DNA from: Areca catechu
Lineage: Eukaryota; Streptophyta; Magnoliopsida; Arecales; Arecaceae
Direction of reading: 5' to 3'
Assembly (NCBI GenBank): GCA_021397845.1
Contig: CM038044.1
Span: 102,484,942 to 102,548,941 of the forward strand
DNA: 64,000 nt
The first letter of the stretch is position 1; every line of letters starts with the position of its first letter. The notes beneath the pieces were generated by a model. The model was not told where the DNA came from, searched no databases, and saw only the letters and a list, made by a program, of their open reading frames with translations. The translations under genes were made by a program, and so were the position numbers. Positions 1-12,741 of this stretch are shown piece by piece.

Positions 1-2185
1 ATTGCAATCGATCAGGCATCAACAGCCTGTCATAATGGAAGCAGATATAAAAATAATTTATATATAAAGATGTAATTTATAAATAAATCTAATTTATTTA
101 TCATAAATTTTTAACATGCTGAAATATATAAGAAAAATATCAAATCTAAAATAAAAATTATTTTAAGCATAAAATACTTACCTGGATCGCTATCCTAGTT
201 TGCTCTGAAAAGCATGCCGATCCGCTTTCAAAATCAGGATTCTACAGGAGCCATGCAATCGTCCGGCCTCTGCTGGTATCCACACAGAGCTCTCATAAAC
301 GAGTCGTAGAGAGCACCGGACTGCTAGATCCTTGCAACCCTCTCCTCTTTTAGCAAATCCCGCTTTAAAATCTATGCCAATCCGAATCCGGACCGACTTT
401 TTTTAAACTGGCTTCTATCTTGCAATCTTAGATCTGCAAGACCTTGGACCATTTTCTCTCTTTTTTTCTTTTGTAGAATAACTCTATAGATCTCTCAGAA
501 GGAAGAACAAATCACATAAGAGGGAGAAAAAACAAGGCGCCAGGAGAGACACTCTTAAGTAAAAGATGCCCAAGGAGAAGCTCACAATCAAAAAGAAGTT
601 TTCACGCCAATGATAATAATCTTGGTCAGCCACCCCTCTCTCCCTTTTAATATTCATGGTGAATCCCCTATCAAATTTCTCCATGCCAAAAATCGGTGTT
701 TTATTTTATCCGATTGAAATTTAAGAGTGAATGAGAAGGACTCCTTCTCTCTTAATTCTCTTCATGCCAACTCCATATTAGCACCCTCCTCTTTCACGCC
801 CTTTTAGTTTTGTCACCCAAATGCTTGGGCCCACTAGGTGGGTGTGTGGAGAGAAGGGGAGACAAGGAAAGATAGAGAAGAGAGTCCCACTCTAACTTAT
901 GGTCCATATAAAATTAATTTGATACTCAAATTGAAGCTAGATTAAACCCAAATGAACCCATTTCAAAAAGGTTATTGACCCAACTAGATTAGTCTCAATT
1001 AAAATCAAATTAAATCTGATTTAATTTAATTAACAACTAATCCATAATTAATTAGGTCATCTTAATTGTAACACTTACAATTAGGTTCAAATGTACTAAA
1101 ATTTCCAATTTTAGTAACATTTTGATTTGCTGACTGGTTACTTAAGCCCCTAATGTGTGTGACCCCTCATGTCCTATCCTGTCTAGTAATGAGACTGCTA
1201 TAATCTTCATTATACATCATCGAAACTCCTTTTGATGGACAGAAATAATTTCTGCTCAACCCTAATTAGGATCATCGATCTGAGAACGATCCTGATGGGC
1301 TCTCATAATCGACCAGTGATACCTAGCAGTATGTAATAGCAACCCAGCAGAATAAGATTGGAACCCTTAGGTATAGTTACCATGTGATTCAATTTCTTTA
1401 TCAAAAATCCTGACATGATGTTGGTTACGGATACTCGTCAAACCCATCGGTCATATGCTTAACTTAATCAACTCAAGTCCAATTGTGATACTAATAAAAA
1501 TACCTTTTTATTATCACCGTGCTATGGTCATAGACTTCTGGACTTAGTCTCATTAAGCTTGCACAGGATTATTCCTTACTACTAAGACTGATAGATCCCT
1601 ACAAGTGAACACCCTACTCCTACAATAAACTTACTGTAGCCAACGAATACCGCAATATCCCATATGGATAGGAACCATGTGATTGTGCTGTCAAACTACA
1701 TCAACCTTATTATGAGAAGCTGAGACACTCTAGGTCAAAGAACTATTCACACGACTACAGCATCAGGAAGTTATCGATGAGTGAGTAGTCATCCGTATAA
1801 CTTCCTATACTTGGTCACACTCAGTACCGTTGATCTTTATCAACTATCTACACTTTCATTCCAGTGTCACCACACTGTAGGTCAGAGACTCATCTACCTA
1901 GAAAGGGAAGTGATCTGTGCACTGATTTCAATGGATCAATCACCATCCTCGTGATAATCTAATAATCAGGAGCATTTAGGAGTTAATTTATAAAGATACA
2001 TGCCTCAGATTCTCAACTCTTGAGAGTATATGTCATTGTCTATTAACTCCATGAACGATTCACAGACACATCAACATGAATGAAAATAATGTCCTTTTAT
2101 TAATAAGAAAAATTAAGTACAATGCTCATGCCCTAAAAATTATAATGTGTCAAGCCAACTTGGCTTTCAGGGCATACATATAACA
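1..2185 (-). repeat. Solo-type LTR, family 1, copy A (cut by window start)
   Basis: Read on the minus strand this matches the plus strand of 4306-8179 along its length, including the opening TGTTA, an acacattata block shortly after it, and a middle with tgtagtttgac and ggatctatc. On the plus strand the element therefore ends at taaca (2181-2185). The other terminus lies beyond base 1, so its TSD cannot be checked; catag (2186-2190) would be one side. It contains no ORF of note. Orientation is inferred only from the match to copy B. Confidence 0.7.
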
Positions 2186-2455
2186 CATAGGGCGAGCCCT
2201 CCGTCTAAGGCCTGCTCCCGGCTAGGATCATGCTCATGCGAAAAATACGAGCCATCCTACCGGGGTCAGCTCCCGATCGGGGTCATGCTCATAAGGTGAG
2301 CCCTCTTGTCAAGGACAGTTCCCGGCCGGGGTTGTGCTCATGCTACCAAGGTGAGCCCTCCTGTTGAGGTCAGCTCCTGATCGAGGTCGTGCTCATAAGG
2401 CAAGCCCTCCTGTCGAGGTCAACTTCTGGTCGGGGTCATATCATAGCCATATTGA
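2186..2455. repeat. Minisatellite, about five units of 49-55 bp
   Basis: The core gagccctcc recurs at about 2194, 2249, 2298, 2353 and 2402. Each copy is followed by a gaggtcagctcc-type and a ggtcatgctcat-type block. Spacing alternates 55, 49, 55, 49, so the real unit may be a ~104 bp dimer. It is GC-rich inside AT-rich surroundings and starts exactly at the end of LTR copy A. Confidence 0.75.
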
Positions 2456-4300
2456 GAATATATACAAAAATAAGTTCATAAACTCACCAGTCAAGTTTTT
2501 CAAAGTAGATCGTATGCTAAAAATAAATTATTTTTAATAATAAAATAATACATGCTTGACCTATTTTATCAAAAAAAAATAGAAAGCATACATAAAATTA
2601 AATAACTAATTATAATTTTTCAAAGATTATTCAAAAGTAAACTTAAAGTATTAAGTTACTTACCTTGACACGCTTTGAAATCCAACTTCAATTAAACTTG
2701 TTAGCTTCACCAATTCAATATCAATAACATATAATCATTTTTACTTAATAATTTAAAAGCCTTAACATATTAAGAATCCCCAAAAAATCTAGATGGATCG
2801 TATTAAGCTGAGAGTATAGCTCATGCCCAACAAGGAGAAAAAAGAATGAGACCGGTCAATGCACTACGTAGCGATCGAGGTATAAAACCTTATATTAGGA
2901 TCAACCTAAGGTATAAGGAAGGGAACTCTTTAAATTATCCATCTCCAAAAAAAATAAGTTCAATAATGATTCTTAGCAATCTAACTAGATCAAATCCAAT
3001 AACTCGACCAATAAATCATAAAGCAAGAATTCAAGATATTTAAATCTAATAAAAAAAATCAAGGTGGAGGTCAATACAGGAAAAGATCATTGTGATTTCA
3101 ATATAGGACCTTCTATTGGGATCAACTTGGAATTCATCAGTATAAGTCTTAGACCCTCCACTAGGCCTAGTAAATATAAATCAAGAGAGAGAGAAAGAAA
3201 GAAGGTAGAAAGATAAATAAGTCTAAAGAGAGAATTTTGTAAAGAGAGAAAATTCTAGGAAGAGAAAGTAGAGAGAAGGTGGAGAGAAAAACTAGAGAGA
3301 GGAGAGAGGAGTTCTCTTTTCATCCTTTTCTTTTATTTTTCCTTCTTCTTTTTCTTTTCTTCTTTCTTTTTCTTTTTTTCCTTTTCCTTTTTCTTTTCTT
3401 TTTCTTCTTTTATTTTCTTTTCTTCCTCTCTTCTTCTTCTTCATTTCTCTCTTCTTCCCCATGCCAACACAGGGGGTTTCTTCTTCAATTTCATGGGATA
3501 ATAAAGGGAATGGAGGGGGTCTGGTAGTGGTGTTGCCAAAGCAGCCGGGAGAGGGTGGTGTGGCCTATGGTGGCTGGTGACAGGAAAAAGAAAATTTACA
3601 AAACAGGGGTTTCAACCCCTTTGTTGATTTATCCCATGACCCTTTAATGATGGGACTTCAATGATGGCCGGGAATGATAAAGGTGCAAGTCCCCATCTTC
3701 AGTGACGAGCACCAACATCAAAGAGGGCCAGGAAAAAGGAGGTCAAAGGAGATTTCATATCTAAAAATAAGGCTCTTTAGCTTTCATATTCTTTGGGTTA
3801 TTTCAGCAAATAACATCGCCATTGATGGAAGTCCAAACAAGAGTAGGTAAGGGAGGAGATCCATGAATCTTACCTTGACCTCAGTGAGTGCTTGCTCATG
3901 ATCACCATCGAGCACAAGGGGTTTAATTTATCAGAATGGGAGAGGAGGGAGAGAATGGTGAGTGGCAGCTATGATGGACATCAATGGACGGATTTGGGGA
4001 TTTAAATAGAAGTGAAGGCTAGGTTTTCCTAGCCTCTAACGTATTCAAGATGGAGGACTTTTCCTCCATCGTAGATGATCAGGGGTCTCCCCTATTTTCT
4101 ATTTTGAGTGGGAGAAAGTCCATCAAGCCTTCTATTGGGTTTCAGGTCAGGCTAAGTGCCAGCCCAACTTGCTAGGTGTTACACGTACAACATTCTAAGC
4201 ATGTATGCTTAGCCTACTAGAAGATGCCTACTTCAACCTAATATTAGATGTAGTAAATCTCCCATAATATTTGAACACCAAAATATAGTCATGAGAAGTG
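2456..4300. other. Non-coding stretch with a purine then pyrimidine tract
   Basis: No gene is recognisable. The stretch is AT-rich to about 3180. From about 3184 to 3312 it is almost all purine (gaga-type), and from about 3313 to 3460 almost all pyrimidine (ctt-type), giving a Phe-rich spurious ORF. The rest to 4300 is moderately GC and shows nothing I can identify. Confidence 0.5.
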
Positions 4301-6023
4301 CAACCTGTTAAATATATGCTTTAAAAGCTAATCTAGCTAACACATTATATTTTCTAGGTCATAACTTTTATACTTAATTAATTTATTTATTAATAAAATG
4401 GGCCTTTTATTTCCTTTTTTATATAATATGTCATTGGATCATCCAAGGAATTAATAGATGATGATACATATTTTTAAGGGTTTAAAATTTGAGGCATGGG
4501 GTGTGATTGATCTACAAGATCAGTACACGAATCACCTTTTTTTGGATAGATAATTCTCGAGTCTACAGTGTAGGATAATAAAGCAAGAGTGTAAGTGGTT
4601 ATTAGAGAATAATAGTACTGAGTATGACCATATGAGAAGTCACTTGAATGTTTATTCACTTATCAGTGACTTGATGTTGTAGCAGTATAAGTAATTCTTT
4701 GACCTACAATACATCAGCTACTTATAGTAAGCCTACTGTAGTTTGACTGCATACATACTTGATCTCCTAGTCATTTGGGTTATTACCATGTATGTTGGAT
4801 ATAGTAGGTTAGCTGTAAGAATAGGATACAAATCTAGATGGGATCTATCGACCTTAGTAGTTAATGGATAGTCCTATATGATTTATGAAGCCGAGTCTTT
4901 AAGACTATAGCTATGGCAATGTGATGAATGAAAAAAGTTTCCACAAGATTTTATAGCTTGGACATAAGAAATTAAATCTTATATATGATAGATAATGAAA
5001 TTTGATAAATTTTTCATAACCTCTATCTTGTTGGGATCTCATGATAAAATAACTAAATCATTCGATAACTATACCTAGAGGTTCATTATTTTTATTCTAC
5101 TAGGTTGTAACTACATACTGTTAGGTATCACTGGTGGATTGTAAGACTCACAAAATCATTTTGATAATTGGTGATCCTAATTAAGCAAAGTTGGAATTAT
5201 TCTGATCCATTGAAAGAATTTTGATGATGCTTTGATGGAGATCACAGCATATTTTGCTACCATATAGAATAAAATCTATGAAGCCATATATAATAGGGAT
5301 TTGACTCGATCGATTAATTGATTCATCTTTCTGAATCACTGCAGGATTTAATTATCAATGTGATTGATAACTATAATAATTTAAAAAATTTATAGGAGAG
5401 GACTTACTAAGAGTTAGTAAGAAGAGGATCTAATTACAAAGTATTTCAAAGTAATTAAGATTTTTAATCCTGGTCAAATTAAATTGGATTTAATTAGGCT
5501 TGGCTTAATTTGAGTCAAATTTGGTTCACTAGTCAAATTGAATTTGGACTTAGCCTAATTGACTTCAAATCGATTTAAAATCCTAAAGTCTAACTTGGCC
5601 AGGACTCCTCCACTTTCTCTAGGATTCTTTCTCCATTTTCTTTGGGACTCTTTTTCCAAATTGACTTGGACTCTTTTTCCAAGTTGACTAGGACTCTCTC
5701 AGAGTCCTCATTAGGATGGAGTGGTGCTAAGGAGTTGGCACACAAAGAAGGGTAGTTCATTTTTGTATGAAAGAATTTCATGAAGAAATGTGAGCACTTC
5801 CCCTTTTGCTAAGAGTCCTTGTTTATGGTCTTATCCCTTATCCCTATCCAAATTTGAATTTAAATTGAATTCAAACTTCAAATTTAAAGTTTGAACTTGA
5901 ATTTCAAACTTGAGATTCTAGTGAGGATTCAGTGGTTAAGGTGAGGAGGTATAAGAAATAAAATGGGATGCCCCCTTGGAATGTTTTATTGCACTTTTGT
6001 GAGAGAAAATAAATATTGGTGAT

Positions 6024-7512
6024 TGTTGCCCAGAAATGGAACCCAAGAGGGGGGGTGAATTGGGTCTTTTAAAATTTAAAATAGTAATGTGAAGGTCTAG
6101 TGGTATTTGTGAGTAATAAATTCAATGCTCAAGATTAAATGCTGCGAAAAGCAGTAAATTAAATGTAATAAGCTAAGAGCAAGAGGGAAAGAAGGCAATC
6201 ACACACAAACACAATATTTATAGTGATTCAGTGCAAACCAAGCACCTACATCCACTCCCCAAGCCATCCTTGGAAAATCTACTATAATCCAATCAAGATT
6301 ACAGCCGACTTATTTTTCAAAAGGCTCACAAGTCAAAACCTATGTTGGTTTTGTCACCTAGGCTCACCAACAACCTTTTACACTTGTTTTATCTTCGGGC
6401 TCACAAGTTAACCCTAGTTGGTTTTATCCCTTTGGCTCACCAACAAACCACAACAACCTTCTTTCATGACACCCTTGAAAGCAAGGTCAAATCACAAGAT
6501 AAAAATAGATATACAACTTTTAAAAACTAAGACAAACTCTCTTCAAGAGTAGAATGGAAGCTTTGAAGCTCAAGTTGATGCTTTGTCTTGTCTCCTCCTT
6601 GGAATATCCTTCAAAACACTTCTTTTGGAATGATGTAAGGATGAGCTTGTAGACTTTTTCAGGGAATCAAACTATAAAAGGCTCTTGATGTGAAGTTCTT
6701 GAGAGAATATTGGCTTTTTGGCTTTTAATGGACTTCAATACACTTCAATACCTTTAGAATGAAGTTGGTGGAGGTTAAATACAACAAGAAACTTCCAAAA
6801 AATGGTTTGTGACCGTTGGAGCCTCGAATCTAGCCGTTTGGAGCTTGAAAAGTGAGTTATGCAAGTCAGAAAAATAGATCCGTTAGGGCTGTCAGGCTTC
6901 AAGTGTCGACACTTGGCTCATCAGGTGTCGACACTTGGCTGTCAGGTGTCGAAACTTGATTTCTAGATATCGATACTTGATCTTTCAAGTGTCGACACTT
7001 GATGCACAGGTATCGATACTTGACACAAAAACTCTCAAATGGCAAAGTTCTGGATTTTCAAAAATCTCAGGCCTTGAGTCAACACTTGGAAATCTAAGTA
7101 TCGACACTTGAAATGCAGGTGTTGACACTTGAGTTCTAGATGTCGACACTTGGCATGCCAAGGAGTTTTTTGCGTGCCAAATGTTGAAGTGTCGACACCT
7201 GGCTTCCCAGGTGTCGACACTTGATACTGAAAATTCACAATCAAGTGTAATTAGAGCCAAAAACACAAATATTGATTTTGAAATTTAAATGGAACATAAA
7301 TAAATAACAATTGATCATGTAAAAGCCCTTTTTCCATGAAAAGGATGTCCAGAATTGTAAAAAATGCTCCGTGCCACGGCGTGCCATGATACATAAACTT
7401 TTGAGATTCTGAGGTACTTTCTTCTTGAAAACTCATAGCTTGAAATACACATTAGTATACAATATGCACTCAATGTTTTGTCATTCATCAAAATCACTGG
7501 GTGGAGCCAACA
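6024..7512 (-). mobile_element. Solo LTR, family 2, copy 1 (1,489 bp)
   Basis: Termini TGTTG and CAACA are flanked by the exact duplication GTGAT at 6019-6023 and 7513-7517. The insertion lies inside LTR copy B. A second copy of the family lies at 30166-31674 in the opposite orientation. Strand follows the TATA-like sequence seen in that copy. The longest ORFs here are made of the short palindromic repeats at 6900-7225 and are not taken as proteins. The LTR start in the sense direction resembles SIRE/Maximus Copia LTRs as I remember them, which is weak evidence. Confidence 0.85.
6900..7225. repeat. Array of short palindromes of the GTGTCGACAC type
   Basis: About a dozen copies of agGTGTCGACACttg, exact or with one or two changes, are spaced roughly 20-40 bp apart inside the solo LTR. 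Each copy is self-complementary. The other copy of this LTR family has a corresponding but diverged array at about 30430-30815. Confidence 0.8.
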
Positions 7513-8184
7513 GTGATCCATCTTAATTTCCCTGTGCCCCAAATTCTTTCTTGATGCCATAAAGGGAGAGAGAAAGAAAAGAAAAGTATTGGTACCCATT
7601 TTCTTCCTTTCTTGATGCCAATAGCAAGAGCCCTCTCTTCTTGCTATTCCTCATGCATGAAGGAGTTCATGCAAGGTCCTGCTACTAGATTCTCTCTTCT
7701 CAAGAAAAGAAGATCTCAAAAAGGGAAACCTACAAAGGGAGCTAGTACCCTGGTGGAATTAGATTCAATCTCTTGATTGAGATCTTCTCGTGTGGATACA
7801 TGTAGAGGCTAGATGTGTGTGGGGCTTTCAAAGACCTTAACAGATCTATGGATTATCAAATCATGGTAAAAATCTATCCACACTTTGGTGAAGGATGAGA
7901 CTTTTATTAATGTTAATATATCTGAATTTTTTAATTATATTTAGAATAAGATGAATAACATTCTGATATAAAGTTGTCCTAGCATAATAATGGATTTGTT
8001 ATGCTGAAAGGTTGTCCTAAAATATTGTTCTAAATTGTTAACTTAGATCTAATCAAAATCTATTGCATTATCTTATTAGGTTTTTAAGATATGATCTCAT
8101 GTATATTTTAAATTAAAAAGTAATTTTGATTTTTAAAAGTTAAAAATTTACATGCATAAAAATATTAGATTTGCTAACACAACC

Positions 8185-10152
8185 TACATCCCTCTCCCAA
8201 CCAAAGAAGAGCATGAAGTTGAAGATTTTTGGATGGAGAGATTACGATCACCTAAAAAGCTTAGTAGAATTTCATAGTAAAGTGGAGAGGAAGGCATTAA
8301 TTAGAGAGGTCATGGATCACTGCCAAGGATGTGCAATGATTGAATCCAGACCATTAGAAGGAGAACTTTGCACATAGTTCATTGAAGCCAAACTTCTCCA
8401 AGCTAGAGGGAGCTAATGGAGGTGGGGACCAATCCAAGCCTCAAGTCCAAAACCCCAATCACGCATGGTGACATCTACACTATTAGTATCTAACCATTGG
8501 TACATTAGTCACCACTAGAAGGCATCTAATGGTAACCTCTTACTATCCAAAGGATCCAGCCCTTGCTCCAAGTCCAAGGCAACCAATGGTAGATCTAGTT
8601 ATTGTCAGTTGATCCAACAATGATGTCTGAAGGATTTCCAGGAAAAGATCACCATCAAAATAAAGTTCTTCTAGAAGTTGAGAGAGGCCAAATTTCTTAA
8701 TTTAGATGCATTAGAGATTATTTTTATTGTTCTTTTCAAAATTTGAGGGTACCTAGATCTTTCTAGCTTTGTAAGGGACCTTAGAATCTATACATATCCC
8801 CATAAGTACTTAGTTTTGATTTTTAAAAAAAACCAATATTCTCTTTTAGCTCTGGTGTTCTCTTTCTACATGATGGATTCTATGTGACTCTAATAGATTA
8901 AGAAATGGTGACACAACTAATCAGTGGAATCTTTAATCAAGGAGCATCTTGAAGGAGATAGTTAGAGTCCTGGGTGATGACAAGGCCTTCCTTGTAGTGA
9001 GGCAAGATTCTATCTTTTAGCTTTAGATTTAAAACCAACAGTTGCTTTCAAAATTCTGGACTTAGTTTTATTGCAATTGATATGCTTATTTAGTCTTCCA
9101 TCGAGTAACTCTGAAGTTCTAGGCACCTAAACTGCAGTAAATCAAGTTCAAATTGATGCCTAATCAATTTTGCAAAACCTAGTCACAGTTTGTAAAACTT
9201 TTGAAGAATTTGAGGCTGATAAATGCTTTCCATCATCTCAGTAAGGTGTTAAAGTGGATGCTTAAATCCTCACAAAGTCAAATACATAGAAACTTCTATC
9301 TAATGCTTCTAGTAGAAGGTAAAATTCTATTTACTTATATTGGCAAGACATGGAGCTGTTCAATCATACGAGGACTAATTTGTAAGGAGTTTCTTTTTTA
9401 GAAAAACAAAATAGTCATTGTAGGGTTTGTCCTTGTCTTTGTTTATTATTTTTTTAGAATCATCCATCCTACTAACTACTTATTCTACTCTTCTTGAAGT
9501 GCACCAACTCTTATGCTATATATGCATTGAGTCAGGAGAATTGGCAGACTCGATGTTCACTACTTTGATCATTATATGAAAGATTAGATAAGTTCTAGGA
9601 GTGAGATCCATCTTATCAAGAAGTTAAATTATAAATCAAAATTTTGAAGGTCATAACTTTCTTGTACAATGTCCAATTGAAATACTCTTTTTTAAAAAAA
9701 ATCAAATGAACTACACCAAGAAATCAATGCAAAAAGAGGTCAATCAATGCAAAAATTCTCTTTCTAGAAAATAAATTGATAAGGCATATCTCCTAATTGA
9801 GGAAGAATTAAGTAGAATAGTGATAGGGAAGTCGAAGTATAGAAGTTGAGTTCTTTCTCTTATAAAATTTTAGCTTCTTTATGATCATTTGAACTAATCA
9901 TGTTTATTTTGGACAAGTCGTGCCCTCTTTCAATTAAAAGAGAAATCCAACCCAATTGTGTAAGAATAGACCTCACTAACTTATATATATATATATATAT
10001 ATGCTATGTATCTTAATTTGTTTTTCATTTAATTAAAGAAAAAAGAGCCTAAACCCTACTTTTGCCAAATCTTTTGCAATTTCTTCTAGATTTTTAAAGA
10101 GATTCAAGTTCAAGGATTCGAGAAAATTACTTTCTTCTTCTAGATTAGATCA
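8185..10152 (+). repeat. Non-coding tandem repeat, unit 1 (~1.9 kb)
   Basis: From about 8266 this aligns with 10153-10190 plus 19562-21597. Shared landmarks are gaatttca.agtaaag, tcatggatcact, ggagctaatg.aggt, gttattgtcagttgatc and tctaggtttgtaaggga-type text. No coding sequence survives. I saw neither TG/CA termini nor a TSD for the unit, so it is described as a tandem repeat and not an LTR pair. A short (TA)n lies at about 9981-10002. Confidence 0.7.
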
Positions 10153-10190
10153 AGAATTTCACAGTAAAGAAGAGAGAAAGGCACAAATTA

Positions 10191-10560
10191 TGCTACAACA
10201 AAATAGACTATTAGTGAAGGCTAATTGCTATCCCTATAGCCCGATCACCATCGATAATAATATTAACCATGGCTTGCCGTTACTAATTATCCATCAAAAC
10301 TAACCCCATAGCTAAAAGCCATTATTGCCGACAAGAAATAATAAAATTAGACGACAACAAAAACCATCATTAATTTTTTAAAAATTTTAAAATTAAAAAT
10401 TAAATTATTGATGGCATGCCATCACTAAGCCATCGATAATTTTTTTAGTTTTAAAATTAAATAAAAATAAAAAATTAGCGATAGCATGGCAATCGGTAAT
10501 TGCTGTTGCTAATACAAATAGCAATGGTATATGCCATCACTAATACTATTGGTACTAAGT
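10191..10560. repeat. Left subterminal repeats of CACTA-1
   Basis: Short inverted motifs such as gatggcatgccatc, ccatcgataat and gcgatagcatgg recur in both orientations. In CACTA elements such subterminal arrays are where the DNA-binding transposase subunit binds; that role is inferred here from family knowledge. Confidence 0.7.
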
Positions 10561-10749
10561 TTCTTTTAAAAAACTAGAAATAAATTTATTAAACATATTT
10601 TACTTATAAAAAATAGTAATTACGGTTCTTAAACACTATTATAAGCAAATTAATAATAAAATTCCATAATTATAAATAAAAAACAATTTTTTTATATTAA
10701 AAGTATAAATTATATAATTTTATAAATTAATACTACTTTATAAGTATCA

Positions 10750-12720
10750 AAATTAAATACAGAACATCAAAAAAAAATCATATAAGATCCTCGTCATTGT
10801 CCTTCTCCTATTCTTGTACGTCCTCTTTAGCATCCAATGGATGAGATCTGAATATTCTAGCATCCTAAAATAAAAAAAAATAAAAATATTATTAATAAGT
10901 TTCAATATGAAAGCATGTATAACGATACATAGATATATATTTTGATATACTCCTCTGATTCTCGAATAGATTGTTTGTACATATTTCATTCGATAATACA
11001 GAGCTATAGATACCCCCATCCATCAAGTAGATGGTTAGATTGAATTTTTATCTCACAAGTCCCCTTCTCTAACTCATGTCTAAATATATAAAGCTTCTAA
11101 GTATAAAAATTTAAAACAAGTAAATGAATAATTAATAGACTTACTTGCTATGATGGCTGTGATAATGAAATAGCTAATCACATAGATATGGGTCCTAGAA
11201 TCTCAACAACCATATTATAGACAATATCTTAGAAGCTCTGAGGATGCTAAGTAAAAAGATGGGTCATGACATCTTCTACGTGTGCATCCACCCATGTCTG
11301 GATCGTCGAGGCTTGAGATGAGGATGCCGAAAACTAGCAAGTTGCTGAAGGGTCGAAGCTATGATTGAATCTTATGACTCGATAAGATGTACTCCATTTA
11401 ATCTACCAATACAATTTACAAATCATTAGTCCAATCATATATATCAATATATATAAAATCGAATATTTAATATTTTAAGTTATTATCATAATTCATCGAG
11501 ATCTCGGATCTAAGTAATCACCAGTCCTACTGGACTGATATGCGGCCTCCCACAACTACAACTATCTTGGTGCAAACCCAGCACCATGTCTACAATAAAT
11601 GAATAATAAAAATAAATTAATTTATAATATGATCAATTTAATATAAGATTAATCTAACCATAGAATTCTTATCAATCTATCTACCACCACATGCATGCTA
11701 ATGGAGTTACCGATGTGCTTGATCAGATCTTGTTTGACGATATGATTCTACTATACCCTTTGCCATCTATTGGAGTACTCCTTAGTACTCTACTAGTTGC
11801 AGAGGGCCTCTCATATATCCGCCCGCATCTAGTGATCCCTAAAAAACTTCCAGTCTAATAATAACGTGGAACTAGAGTGATCTCTGATGACTTGCCTGAG
11901 ACTATACAACTTATCGCAAAGCTTACATGTGGCCACCTCCTTGAAGATTGGATAGCTAGCCTCCTTATCCTGAGAAGTCTTGAATGGTAGTACTCCTACA
12001 AGTGGAAGCAAGCTTATATTAAATAAATAAAATATAAATATTTTATAATTTTAAAATTAAATAATTTGACTTGCTAGGAACATCTCTCAGGCTGTATCAC
12101 AAGCCCTCAATAGTCAACTAGAGAACTCATTCACCGGCCCTGATATCAATTTGTGAATGATCTTGATAATCACCCGGACACTCTAGGCTCTCTGAATGTG
12201 CTACAAAGTTAAAACTTATTAATAAGCATTAATTCTAAAATGATTAAATTTTAAATATATTAATTGAAGATGTAGTACTTATGAGTGGCTCTGAATGTAG
12301 ATGACCTCTTTATCCTTTAGCTCAGTTAGAGGTGCTACAACCCAGGCATGTCTTCGATCATGGTGTTGAGTCTAAGAGCTGGTTGCTATTACATGTGACC
12401 GTGGGGTCACTGGTGACCCCACGTCCTCCAAACCTAATCGCAAAGTATCTAATATAAAAAATGTTATATTAGATATTAAAGTATAAAATAATATTAAAAA
12501 ATATCTAAAATTTTAGAGTTTATTATATTGTGTGAGTGGTGCAGAACTATGCAAGCTGGCAGCATGATCGCTGTATCCTCTAGAGCTCTCTCCTTGATTG
12601 GCATGGCTCCAACCTCTAGAAGACATAATATGTAATGTCTAAAAATAAAAATAAATAGATTAACCAAATTAATTATTGATGGCAACGCAAGATTTAAAAT
12701 GATATAAGACAAGTATTTAA
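10750..12720 (-). pseudogene. Possible second CACTA gene (Transposase_24/TNP1 type), very decayed
   Basis: Only fragments remain on the minus strand. A short exon-like piece at about 12600-12500 encodes a Ser/His/Gln-rich leader. A piece at about 12010-11760 contains a DWKxFRDxM..DI-like run. Position fits: the gene lies downstream of TNP2 in transcription order, as in the better preserved element at 60773-64000. No intact reading frame longer than about 90 codons remains. The call rests mostly on position and is uncertain. Confidence 0.35.
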
Positions 12721-12741
12721 AATAATTTAAGGATTATATAC

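Larger units (their letters stand above)
4306..8179 (+). mobile_element. Solo LTR, family 1, copy B, about 2.38 kb, split by a second solo LTR
   Basis: The element opens with TGTTA and closes with TAACA, a standard LTR inverted terminus. It is flanked by the perfect 5-bp duplication CAACC at 4301-4305 and 8180-8184. Removing the nested insertion and its duplicated target leaves about 2,380 bp. No gag or pol lies between the termini, so this is a solo LTR left by LTR-LTR recombination. It is clearly homologous to copy A but heavily diverged. The superfamily is not certain; Copia is my guess from LTR length and style. Confidence 0.85.

Noticed and set aside
3279..3527. 82-residue Phe/Leu-rich ORF resembling a membrane protein
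   Set aside because: Produced by a ctt-rich pyrimidine tract.
6985..7266. 93-residue ORF with repeated VDT/VST motifs
   Set aside because: It is a translation of the GTGTCGACAC palindrome array, and a second frame gives an equivalent repeat.
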